From Anaerolineales bacterium (GTDB lineage: Bacteria > Chloroflexota > Anaerolineae > Anaerolineales > Villigracilaceae): a DNA stretch of 61,203 bases. Below, piece by piece: positions 51,482 through 58,515 of this stretch. A program made the translations under genes and the position numbers. Below the pieces are notes generated by a model. The model made no database searches. It saw only the letters and a list, made by a program, of their open reading frames with translations, and was not told the DNA's origin. The DNA lies in assembly GCA_030018695.1 (NCBI GenBank), contig JASEHI010000005.1:1-61203 (forward strand), given 5' to 3'. Position 1 is the stretch's first letter. Every line of letters begins with the position of its first letter.

Positions 51482-52285
51482 ATGCTTCGTCTAAATAATA
51501 TCGAAGTCATCTATAGCGATGTCGTCCAGGTGTTGCGGGGAGTCTCCCTGGAAGTGCCGGACGGCAAAATCGTTGCCCTGCTGGGCGCCAACGGCGCCGG
51601 GAAAACCACTACGCTGTGCGCCATCTCTGGGTTGCTTCACGCCAAAGAGGGGGAAGTGACGCGCGGCAGTATCGAATTCGACGACCGGCGTACCGAGCAC
51701 CTCTCCCCGGAGGAGATCGTTCAACTGGGGATCCTCCAGGTTTTGGAAGGCCGGCGACTCTTCAAGCATTTAACCGTGGAAGAGAACCTGCTCCTGGGAG
51801 GGATTGCCCGCGGCCAGGCCTCCTCGCGCTCAGCCAGCCAGCGCGACCTGGAACAGGTTTACACTTACTTCCCGCGGCTCAAGGACTTGCACAAGCGCGT
51901 CAGCGGTTATCTGTCCGGCGGCGAGCAACAAATGCTGGTCATTGGCCGCGGCCTGATGGCGCATCCCAAATTGATGCTGCTCGACGAACCCTCGCTGGGA
52001 CTGGCCCCGCTTCTCGTTCAGGAGATCTTTCGAGAAATAAAAAAGATCAGTGAGCAGGAGGGCACTGCCATCTTGCTGGTGGAACAAAATGCCCGTGTTG
52101 CCTTGAGCATCGCCGATTATGCCTACGTGATGGAAAATGGGCGCGTGGTTTTGGATGGCGATTCAGCCCAACTCGCGGAAAACGAGGATATCAAGGAATT
52201 CTATCTTGGCCTGACCCAGGTCGGCGAGCGCAAGAGTTATCGCGACGTCAAGCACTACAAGCGCCGCAAGCGATGGTTGGGGTGA
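51482..52285 (+). CDS. livF: Liv-type ABC transporter ATP-binding protein LivF
   Basis: A 267-residue ATPase. Walker A GANGAGKTTTLCAISGLL, signature YLSGGEQQMLVIGRGLM, Walker B LMLLDEPSLGLAP and the H-loop replaced by the usual VEQNARVAL. The C-terminus has a basic extension (KSYRDVKHYKRRKRWLG). The last 10 codons recur, with mostly silent changes, at 53052-53083 beyond a toxin-antitoxin pair. Confidence 0.94.
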   Translation: MLRLNNIEVIYSDVVQVLRGVSLEVPDGKIVALLGANGAGKTTTLCAISGLLHAKEGEVTRGSIEFDDRRTEHLSPEEIVQLGILQVLEGRRLFKHLTVEENLLLGGIARGQASSRSASQRDLEQVYTYFPRLKDLHKRVSGYLSGGEQQMLVIGRGLMAHPKLMLLDEPSLGLAPLLVQEIFREIKKISEQEGTAILLVEQNARVALSIADYAYVMENGRVVLDGDSAQLAENEDIKEFYLGLTQVGERKSYRDVKHYKRRKRWLG

Positions 52286-52312
52286 GGCGGCGGATGGCGG
52301 ATAGCGGATGGC
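52254..52312. repeat. Direct repeat, left copy: livF 3' end plus GCGGATG heptamers
   Basis: ACTACAAGCGCCGCAAGCGA...TGGGGTGAGGCGGCGGAT recurs at 53052-53097 with about five differences in the first 42 bases. Both copies run into 7-nt GCGGATG/GCGGATA units. The repeats bracket the DUF5615/DUF433 module. Confidence 0.9.
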
Positions 52313-52321
52313 GTGTCGTCA

Positions 52322-52690
52322 TCAAGAACTCACAGGCAAAAAGGAAATGTGGTCATGATATTCCTTTTCCTCTGACGCGCCCCAGATGAGCAATAGTTCT
52401 TCTATCATTTCGCCAACACTCATTTTGGGATTCATCACGAGAATACCAGGAACGTGTCGTCCTTGTGCCAAGTGATTTTTCAGATGAGGCGGCATAGATT
52501 TACGGTTGTTCGTTACCAAGAGAAACGAGCGTTCTTCGCACCAAACCAGAATGTCAGGGTCAAGCGTGCTGTCTGGAGGCGCACTAATGTCTCCAACTCT
52601 CCAAACGATGAGGGACGGCTCATGTCGCAACAACTCGCTACGGTAGAGCGGGTCAACATTTTCGTCGAGCAGGAAACGGATAGCACTCAT
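52322..52690 (-). CDS. DUF5615 PIN-like toxin
   Basis: A 122-residue Mut7-C/PIN-like protein. RFLLDENVDPLYRSEL at the N-terminus supplies the first acidic residues, and DPDILVWCEERSFLLVTNNR the second set, typical of DUF5615 putative RNases. ATG at 52690 overlaps the partner's stop (ATGA); the longer frame lacks support. It is antisense to the liv operon and forms a pair with the DUF433 gene. Confidence 0.87.
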   Translation of the reverse strand: MSAIRFLLDENVDPLYRSELLRHEPSLIVWRVGDISAPPDSTLDPDILVWCEERSFLLVTNNRKSMPPHLKNHLAQGRHVPGILVMNPKMSVGEMIEELLLIWGASEEKEYHDHISFLPVSS

Positions 52691-53019
52691 GCTGTCATCT
52701 GTGCTTTTTGCTGTTCTGCTTTCAATGCGCGCAAGCGGACTACAACTGGCGGTGGATTGCGATCTTGTTCTGCTCTCATTCGCTCTCCCCACTCAAGCCA
52801 ATCTTTGATGTACGCTTTCACTTTTTCGCGGTTGCTAAGATAGTAGAGAATAGTCGCGTAAACCTGCTCCAAAGTCAATGATGGAAAACGTCGGAGAATC
52901 TGTTCAGGATTTTGTTCGCGGAACAGGTATTCGTAAAGCACAGATTCTATGCCAATCCGATGCCCTTTGATGCGAATGTCATCGGGCGCGAGAAAATCGA
53001 AATACTGTTCGAGTTGCAT
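52687..53019 (-). CDS. DUF433 antitoxin
   Basis: About 110 residues. FDFLAPDDIRIKGHRIGIES and EQILRRFPSLTLEQVYATIL YYL (helix-turn-helix-like) are the DUF433 pattern. DUF433 proteins are the usual antitoxins of DUF5615 toxins. ATG at 53019 follows GAGGTGAGT. The pair is inverted with respect to the operon and bracketed by the livF-end direct repeat. Confidence 0.87.
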   Translation of the reverse strand: MQLEQYFDFLAPDDIRIKGHRIGIESVLYEYLFREQNPEQILRRFPSLTLEQVYATILYYLSNREKVKAYIKDWLEWGERMRAEQDRNPPPVVVRLRALKAEQQKAQMTA

Positions 53020-53051
53020 AGTACTCACCTCCGCCACAAATTGTAACACAA

Positions 53052-53142
53052 ACTACAAGCGTCGCAAACGAGGGCTGGGGTGAGGTGGCGGATAGCGGAT
53101 AGCAGATGGTAATAGCCATCAGCCATAAGCCATAAGCAAAGG
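53052..53142. repeat. Direct repeat, right copy: diverged livF 3' end and heptamer tract
   Basis: Translates as YKRRKRGLG and stop, matching the livF tail YKRRKRWLG; most changes are silent (CGC to CGT, AAG to AAA, TTG to CTG). It is followed by GCGGATA, GCAGATG, GCCATCA and GCCATAA units up to the ribosome site of the next gene. Confidence 0.88.
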
Positions 53143-53152
53143 AGACGCGTCT

Positions 53153-54376
53153 ATGATAACTTCTCATGCCGACAAACTTCGTCATATCCTCTGCCACGCG
53201 TACACAAACGCGCCGGCGGTAAAGGCCATTTTCGATGAGGCAAAACTCAGCCCGGATGACATCCAGAGTCTGGTGGATATGGACAAAATCCCGGTCACCA
53301 GTAAAGACCGGCTGGTCGCGCTGCAGGCCGCCAATCCGCCCTTCGGCGGATTCCTGGCCGTGCCCCCCAGCGCTCTGCAGCACATTTTTCTCTCCCCAGG
53401 CCCGCTCTACGAACCCCATGCGGGAGAGAGCGCGGTCATGGACACCATCCGCGAGATGTTCACTATCGCTGGTTTTGCCGCCGGGGATGTGGTCATCAAT
53501 ACCTTTGGCTATCATCTCATCCCAACCGGCCTGGCAGTTGATCAGGTTCTGCGGGATATGGGCGCAACGGTCATCCCCGCCGGGGTGGGCAACCCCGATT
53601 TGCAGATCAAAATGATGCTCGACTTGAAGGTAACGGGATATGTCGGTACTCCCTCCTGGCTGATGACTTTGATCCAAAAGGCCGAAGAAATGAAACTGGA
53701 CTTCCGCCAGGCCTTTTCCCTGCGCAAGGCGCTGGTCTCCGCCGAGCCGCTGCCGCCGATGATGCGCCAGGCTTTTGTGGAAAAATACGATCTGACAGTC
53801 GCCAACGCTTACGGGACGGCCGAACTGGGCTTTCTGGCCTACAACACGCAGGGCGGTATGCTCATGCCCCTGCTCGAGACCTCCATTGTCCAGGTTGTCA
53901 ACCCTGAGACGGGAGGGCCGGTCGGCTCCGGGGAGGTCGGCGAGGTGGTGGTCACCACGTTCAACGAGACCTATCCCTTGATCCGCCTGGGCACGGGCGA
54001 CCTGGCGGTAAACGTGGACCCCGCTCCAGGCCAGAGCTGCCAGGGGGAGCGTGCCATTATTTTGGTCGGGCGCGTGGGCGATGCGGTGAAAGTGCGCGGC
54101 ATGTTCGTGCATCCCAACCAGTTGCGTTTCGCCATTGGGCAGGCGCCCGGCGTGGCGCGCTTCCAGGCCATCGTGACCCGCCCAGAAAACCGCGATGAGT
54201 TCACGCTGCGCGTGGTGCTGACCGACGAAACCGCCGACCGCGCGGCTTTGAGCGAAACCCTTTCCGCTGCTGTCCAATCCGCCTGCCGCGTCAAAGTGGA
54301 GCGGGTCGAGTTCGTCTCATCTGAAGATTGGGGGGAAGAACAGGCTGTGATCGTGGATCAGAGAACTTGGGAATAA
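53153..54376 (+). CDS. PaaK-like phenylacetate--CoA ligase family protein
   Basis: A 407-residue ANL ligase of the phenylacetate-CoA ligase group. Family features are DKIPVTSKDRL near the N-terminus, FGYHLIPTGLAVDQVLRDMG, the adenylate motif ANAYGTAELGFLAYN and TGDLAVNVDP. The first P-loop (usually SSGTTG) is altered to LSPGPLYEPH, so ATP use may differ. GGAGACGCG precedes the ATG. Same orientation as livF and originally its direct neighbour, so probably part of the same uptake-activation operon. Confidence 0.85.
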   Translation: MITSHADKLRHILCHAYTNAPAVKAIFDEAKLSPDDIQSLVDMDKIPVTSKDRLVALQAANPPFGGFLAVPPSALQHIFLSPGPLYEPHAGESAVMDTIREMFTIAGFAAGDVVINTFGYHLIPTGLAVDQVLRDMGATVIPAGVGNPDLQIKMMLDLKVTGYVGTPSWLMTLIQKAEEMKLDFRQAFSLRKALVSAEPLPPMMRQAFVEKYDLTVANAYGTAELGFLAYNTQGGMLMPLLETSIVQVVNPETGGPVGSGEVGEVVVTTFNETYPLIRLGTGDLAVNVDPAPGQSCQGERAIILVGRVGDAVKVRGMFVHPNQLRFAIGQAPGVARFQAIVTRPENRDEFTLRVVLTDETADRAALSETLSAAVQSACRVKVERVEFVSSEDWGEEQAVIVDQRTWE

Positions 54377-54752
54377 CCCAACAAATGCCGAAGCCGAACT
54401 GACCACCATTCAAAACCAGATTGTGACAGCGCTGGTTGGAGGATAGATGGGAAACACAGAGCCGCTCGATCCTGGGCGGCTCTGGTGTTTATCATCCTGA
54501 AGCAGGTGATTCACGCACATCTTGCTTGTTGTTAACAAACCCCTTGATTAGCCAGCGTTCTCCCTGGACTACATGGCAGGCTTACGCTGGCGGCCAACTT
54601 CGGGCGTTGGAGAACGCCCTACTAATCTGAACCGCGAAGGCGCAAAGAACGCAAAGAAATAATTAACTCTTCGCGCTCTTCGCGGCTTCGCGGCTTCGCG
54701 GTTAGATTTTAGCGCCTGCTTACCCTCAAACTGTGACGAGGGTGGGTGGGGG
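54377..54752. other. Gene-free convergent stretch with interspersed palindromes
   Basis: Between the PaaK-like gene and etfA. A short frame right after the stop (NAEAELTTIQNQIVTALVGG, 54390-54446) looks like a lost C-terminus of some gene, but this is weak. A GGGCGTTGGAGAACGCCC hairpin lies near 54602-54619. A palindrome at 54633-54708 has arms AACCGCGAAGGCGCAAAGAA and TTCGCGCTCTTCGCGG...CGCGGTTA with tandem CTTCGCGG units. These probably end both transcripts. Confidence 0.65.
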
Positions 54753-55769
54753 TTATTTCCCCAATCTCTTCTTGAACGCCGCAGTCAGCGCGGGGACAAC
54801 CTGGAACATGTCGCCGACCACGCCGTAGCGCGCCAGTTTGAAGATTGGCGCTTCGGCGTCCTTGTTGATGGCGACAATCAGCTTGCTGGTGCGCATCCCG
54901 GCCAGATGTTGTATCGCGCCCGAAATGCCGCAGGCGATATACAAATCCGGCGAGACGACTTTGCCGGTCTGCCCGACCTGATGGGTGTAGGGGACGTATC
55001 CGGCGTCCACCGCGGCGCGCGAGGCGCCGACGGCAGCATTGAGCGCAGAGGCCAGATCCTTGACCAACGCAAAGCCCTGCTGCGCCTTCCAGATTTCAGC
55101 CTGTTTCTCGTCCAGGCCGCCGGGCGGGGTGAGCGCGGGGTTGTTCGAGACGCCGCGCCCGCCGGAGACGATGACGCTTGCGTCGGTCAGACTGACGCCG
55201 CCGCCGGATTCAGCGTAACCCTCGACTTTGGTCGGGAAGTCGCCGGTTACGGCAGCTACTTTGGTTAGCGTGCCGGATTTGCCGGCCTGCTGCGCCGGTT
55301 TGGGGAAGGCGCGCCCGCGCAGGGTGATGATCTGCGGCTTGGACGAGCAGGTTTCTTTGGTGAGCAGTTTTCCGGCATAGATGGGGCGGGTGACGGTGAT
55401 CTTTCCGTCTTTGGCCTCCAGCGCGATCACATCCACCATCACGCCGGTTTTCAGGTCAATGGCGGCCATGGCGGCCAGTTCGCGACCGCGCGTCGTGGTC
55501 GGGAACAGGAGCAGGTCCGGGGTCCGCGAGGCTGCGGCGGCGCTCAGAGTGGAGGCAAAGGCCTCGGCGCGGTAATCGGCCAGGGAGACGTCATCCGCCA
55601 ACAGGACTTCATCCGCGCCATACTCGAAAGCGGTTTTCGCCAGCGCTTCCATGCCGGAGCCGAAGATGACCGCGGCGACCGTGCCGAGTGTCTTAGCCAC
55701 GCCGAGGGCTTCCCAGGAAGCCGGCAGGGCATTGCCCTTGAAATGGTCAATGTAAACAAAGGTGTTCAT
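54753..55769 (-). CDS. etfA: Electron transfer flavoprotein, alpha subunit
   Basis: A 338-residue EtfA. The C-terminal FAD domain has [20 protein letters not shown] and [22 protein letters not shown]. It takes electrons from acyl-CoA dehydrogenases with EtfB. It overlaps etfB by 4 bases and lies downstream of an acyl-CoA dehydrogenase in one operon. No iron-sulphur or bifurcating partner is visible, so a plain electron carrier is likely. Confidence 0.95.
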   Translation of the reverse strand: MNTFVYIDHFKGNALPASWEALGVAKTLGTVAAVIFGSGMEALAKTAFEYGADEVLLADDVSLADYRAEAFASTLSAAAASRTPDLLLFPTTTRGRELAAMAAIDLKTGVMVDVIALEAKDGKITVTRPIYAGKLLTKETCSSKPQIITLRGRAFPKPAQQAGKSGTLTKVAAVTGDFPTKVEGYAESGGGVSLTDASVIVSGGRGVSNNPALTPPGGLDEKQAEIWKAQQGFALVKDLASALNAAVGASRAAVDAGYVPYTHQVGQTGKVVSPDLYIACGISGAIQHLAGMRTSKLIVAINKDAEAPIFKLARYGVVGDMFQVVPALTAAFKKRLGK

Positions 55770-56536
55770 AGGACTTTCTCCGCCAGGATTTTATCTGCCA
55801 GCGCTTCGGCGATCTCTTCGGGACTGCCGCCGGTGACAATGTCGCATTTGACCTCGCGGCTGGGCGGGTTGGTGATCTCCGTCCAGGCGATGACCGCCGC
55901 CGGCGCGGAAATGGAGAGTTCGGCCAGCGACCAGGCCGGGATCACGGCGCGCGAGGCCTTGCGGATGCCCATGAACGAGGGGTAGCGCGGCTCGCCGAAA
56001 TCCTTGACCAGGCTGAAGACGGCCGGTAATTTGGCCGTGACGACCTGCCGCCCTTCTTCGATGGCGCGCTCGACGCGGACGCTGTCGCCCTCGACTTTGA
56101 TGGTGGACGCCAGCGTGAGCGCCGGCCAGTCGAGCAGGCGGGCGGTCTGCGCCGGGACGAGGCCGGCGTCGCCGTCAATCGCCTGGCGGCCAAAGAAAGC
56201 CAGCTCCACGCCGCCGATTTTCTGGATGGCGGCGGACAATACCTGCGCCGTGGCCTGGGTATCCAGGTTGGATAGCGCCGGGTCAGAGATGAGAATGGCG
56301 TCATCCGCGCCCATGGCCAGGGCGTGCTTGAGGGCATCTTTGGCGCTCTCGCCGCCCATGGTGATGGCCGTGACCGTGCCGCCGTGCGCTTCCTTTTGTT
56401 GAAGCGCGGCTTCCACCGCGTACTCATCCCACGGGTTGATGACCAGTGGGGCGTCGCCCCAGGTCACTTTGCCGTTCTCGACGACAACCTTGGCCGCCGA
56501 GTCGGGCACTTGTTTGACACACACTACGATTTTCAA
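55766..56536 (-). CDS. etfB: Electron transfer flavoprotein, beta subunit
   Basis: About 256 residues. KIVVCVKQVPDSAAKVVVEN starts the AMP/FAD-binding fold, and the EtfB signature VERAIEEGRQVVTAKLPAVF follows. The start is TTG at 56536, placed by AAAGGAGG 6 bases before it; the longer frame upstream is heptamer repeat DNA. Forms the heterodimer with EtfA. Confidence 0.93.
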   Translation of the reverse strand: MKIVVCVKQVPDSAAKVVVENGKVTWGDAPLVINPWDEYAVEAALQQKEAHGGTVTAITMGGESAKDALKHALAMGADDAILISDPALSNLDTQATAQVLSAAIQKIGGVELAFFGRQAIDGDAGLVPAQTARLLDWPALTLASTIKVEGDSVRVERAIEEGRQVVTAKLPAVFSLVKDFGEPRYPSFMGIRKASRAVIPAWSLAELSISAPAAVIAWTEITNPPSREVKCDIVTGGSPEEIAEALADKILAEKVL

Positions 56537-56549
56537 GGGAACCTCCTTT

Positions 56550-56602
56550 TCGATTTCAGATTTCAGATTGGCGATTGTAGATTGCAGATTGCGGATTGGC
56601 AA
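56550..56602. repeat. Heptamer tandem repeat (unit GATTTCA/GATTGCA) between acd and etfB
   Basis: About seven 7-nt units sharing GATT (GATTTCA, GATTGGC, GATTGTA, GATTGCA, GATTGCG) fill the acd-etfB spacer. Confidence 0.88.
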
Positions 56603-56635
56603 AATCGTTTGACGACTGGAAACTGACACTGAAGT

Positions 56636-57844
56636 TTATTTTTGCCACTCCTCCACATCGTACGCGGGCAGCTCACACCTCAGCGGCTTGTCTTCGCGCT
56701 GACCGAGGGCGTAACCGGCCTGGATGAGCGTCTGGATTTCCGAGCTGCCCTCGTAGATGATCGCCCCGCGCGCGTTGCGCAGATAGCGCTCCACATCGTA
56801 CTCGTCGCTGAAGCCGTACGCGCCGTGGATTTGGATGGCGTCGTCGGCGGCCTTGAACGAGGCCTCGGTGGCGAATTTCTTGCAAAATGAAATCTCGCGC
56901 GTGCAACGCTCGCCTTGGTTTTGCAGCCAGCCGGCTTTGAGATGGAGCAGGCGGGCAATCTCATAATCCTGCGATATGCGGGCGATCTTTTCCTGAATTA
57001 ACTGGTATTCGCTTATCGCCCTGCCGAAGGTCGTCCGTTGCTGTGAATATTTCACGCTGGCCTCCAGTGCGGCGCGGAGGAGGCCGGTTGCGCCGGAACC
57101 AACCGTATAACGCCCGTGGTCGAAGGCTGACATGGTGATCTTGAATCCTTCGCCTTCCTCGCCGATGCGGTTCTCGAGCGGCACGCGCACATCCTGGAAG
57201 TTGATCCAGCCGGTCGAACCGGCGCGCACGCCCAGCTTGCCGTGGATATCGCCGCTTGTCACGCCGGGGGAGTGCAGGTCAACGATAAAGGTGGAAAGTC
57301 CCTGTGAAGGCTTGGCCGCATCTTTATTGGTGCGCATAGTCAAGAGAGCATAATCGGCTTTGCTGGCCAGAGAAATCCACATCTTCTCGCCGTTGAGAAT
57401 ATAGGCGTCACCTGCGCGTTTGGCGCTGGCGCGGATGGCGGAAACGTCTGAGCCGCAGCCGGGTTCGGTAAAGGCCCCGCAGCCGAGTTTTTCCCCTTTT
57501 GCGAGTGGGATAAGAAACTTCTGCTTCTGTTCTTCAGTTCCCCATTGAAAGATGGTCGTGGCGCACAGTCCGACATGCACCGACATGGCCACGCGCAGGG
57601 AGGTATCCAGTGCTTCCAATTCCTCGCAAGCCAAGCCAAGCGAGATGTAGTCCATCCCCTGGCCGCCATAGCGAACGGGAAAACAGAGGCCTAAAATTCC
57701 CAATTCGCCCATGCGTGGCAATGCAAACGGGATTGGCTCCTGCTTGCGATCATACTCCTTGATAACCGGTGCGATCTCCTTCTGGGAGAAATCGCGCACC
57801 ATGCGTTGCAGCATATTGTGTTCTTCACTCAGGGTAAAATCCAT
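56636..57844 (-). CDS. Acyl-CoA dehydrogenase
   Basis: A 402-residue flavoenzyme making the first double bond in acyl-CoA oxidation. GCGAFTEPGCGSDVSAIRASAK is the ACAD signature 1, and the C-terminal AADDAIQIHGAYGFSDEYDV with YRNARG-like YLRNARGAIIYEGSSEIQ is signature 2; the Glu in YEGSSE is the usual base position of several subclasses. The chain-length preference is unknown. GGAGAATAAGC precedes the ATG. First gene of acd-etfBA. Confidence 0.95.
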   Translation of the reverse strand: MDFTLSEEHNMLQRMVRDFSQKEIAPVIKEYDRKQEPIPFALPRMGELGILGLCFPVRYGGQGMDYISLGLACEELEALDTSLRVAMSVHVGLCATTIFQWGTEEQKQKFLIPLAKGEKLGCGAFTEPGCGSDVSAIRASAKRAGDAYILNGEKMWISLASKADYALLTMRTNKDAAKPSQGLSTFIVDLHSPGVTSGDIHGKLGVRAGSTGWINFQDVRVPLENRIGEEGEGFKITMSAFDHGRYTVGSGATGLLRAALEASVKYSQQRTTFGRAISEYQLIQEKIARISQDYEIARLLHLKAGWLQNQGERCTREISFCKKFATEASFKAADDAIQIHGAYGFSDEYDVERYLRNARGAIIYEGSSEIQTLIQAGYALGQREDKPLRCELPAYDVEEWQK

Positions 57845-57873
57845 GCTTATTCTCCAAGAGGCGTATTTTTCTT

Positions 57874-57913
57874 ATTATATCGTAAATTTCCAAAAAACAA
57901 CCGACCGGTCGGT
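57874..57913 (-). promoter_or_regulatory. acd-etfBA promoter with TetR-type operator
   Basis: Minus-strand -10 box TATAAT at 57874-57879. A perfect 14-bp palindrome ACCGACCGGTCGGT at 57900-57913 covers the -35 region. Palindromes of this kind are bound by TetR-family repressors, including ones controlling fatty-acid oxidation. The regulator gene is not in the window. Confidence 0.75.
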
Positions 57914-57939
57914 AGGGAACATTAATATTGATTCGCAGG

Positions 57940-57967
57940 TTGACAAAATGGGAGTTTCGGATAAAAT
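57940..57967 (+). promoter_or_regulatory. Promoter of tRNA-Leu
   Basis: TTGACA at 57940-57945 and TAAAAT at 57962-57967, 16 bases apart, about 12 bases before the tRNA. Confidence 0.8.
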
Positions 57968-57978
57968 ACAACCCGCAC

Positions 57979-58062
57979 GCCGAAGTGGCGGAACTGGCAG
58001 ACGCGCTAGGTTCAGGGCTTAGTGGCCGCAAGGCCGTGAGGGTTCAAGTCCCTCCTTCGGCA
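57979..58062 (+). tRNA. tRNA-Leu (anticodon CAG)
   Basis: Acceptor GCCGAAG pairs with CTTCGGC, discriminator A. D-arm GGCGGAACTGGCAGACGC, anticodon stem CTAGG/CTTAG with loop TTCAGGG giving CAG, long variable arm with GGCC-GCAA-GGCC, T-arm GAGGG-TTCAAGT-CCCTC. The long variable arm fits a class II leucine tRNA. The CCA end is not encoded. Confidence 0.97.
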
Positions 58063-58092
58063 CACAAAATGCTGCTCATTTTTCGGCAGCCC

Positions 58093-58118
58093 ACCCGCTG
58101 AAAGGCGGGTTTCGTTTT
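58093..58118 (+). terminator. Terminator after tRNA-Leu
   Basis: CCCGC and GCGGG pair around TGAAAG, followed by TTTCGTTTT. A TAAAAT at about 58122 may start the next gene. Confidence 0.8.
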
Positions 58119-58134
58119 AGTGTAAAATAGGCGT

Positions 58135-58509
58135 ATGAAACGCTGGCCTGTCAAATTGAAACATATCGGCATTGCCATCGGTCTGTTCATCCTGGTCGTG
58201 CTGGTCATTGATTTTAACCAGCGCCTGGCCGGGTTGAACCGCCTGACCACTCAATTGGCAACTGTCCACGTCGAGGCGACGGCGGTAACGCAAACCCAAA
58301 TTGCATTGGTCACGAAAATCGCATACGCGACATCCGAGCGTGCCGTCGAGGAATACGCGTATGAGAGCGGTATGGGAAAGAGCGGCGAAAACCCCGTGCA
58401 GGTCGTCCCGGCCGGGACTCTTGCCCCGACCCCCATCCCTTTGCCGATGCAACAGACACAGTCACTCGAAAATTGGCAGATCTGGTGGGAACTCTTCTTC
58501 GGTAACTAA
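58135..58509 (+). CDS. FtsB/DivIC-like septum formation initiator
   Basis: A 124-residue bitopic protein: basic N-terminus, one span (IGIAIGLFILVVLVIDF), then a helical stretch with coiled-coil potential (NQRLAGLNRLTTQLATVHVE). A motif YATSERAVEEYAYESGMGKS recalls the FtsB/DivIC C-terminal pattern of a conserved tyrosine-glycine region. A proline-rich linker and a short aromatic end (WQIWWELFFGN) follow. Assigned by topology and pattern. It would partner FtsL and FtsQ made from the dcw cluster. Confidence 0.7.
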   Translation: MKRWPVKLKHIGIAIGLFILVVLVIDFNQRLAGLNRLTTQLATVHVEATAVTQTQIALVTKIAYATSERAVEEYAYESGMGKSGENPVQVVPAGTLAPTPIPLPMQQTQSLENWQIWWELFFGN

Positions 58510-58515
58510 GCCAGT

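Noticed and set aside
53153-54376. Long-chain acyl-CoA synthetase
   Set aside because: Length and motifs (ANAYGTAELGF, TGDLAV) fit the phenylacetate-CoA ligase group better.
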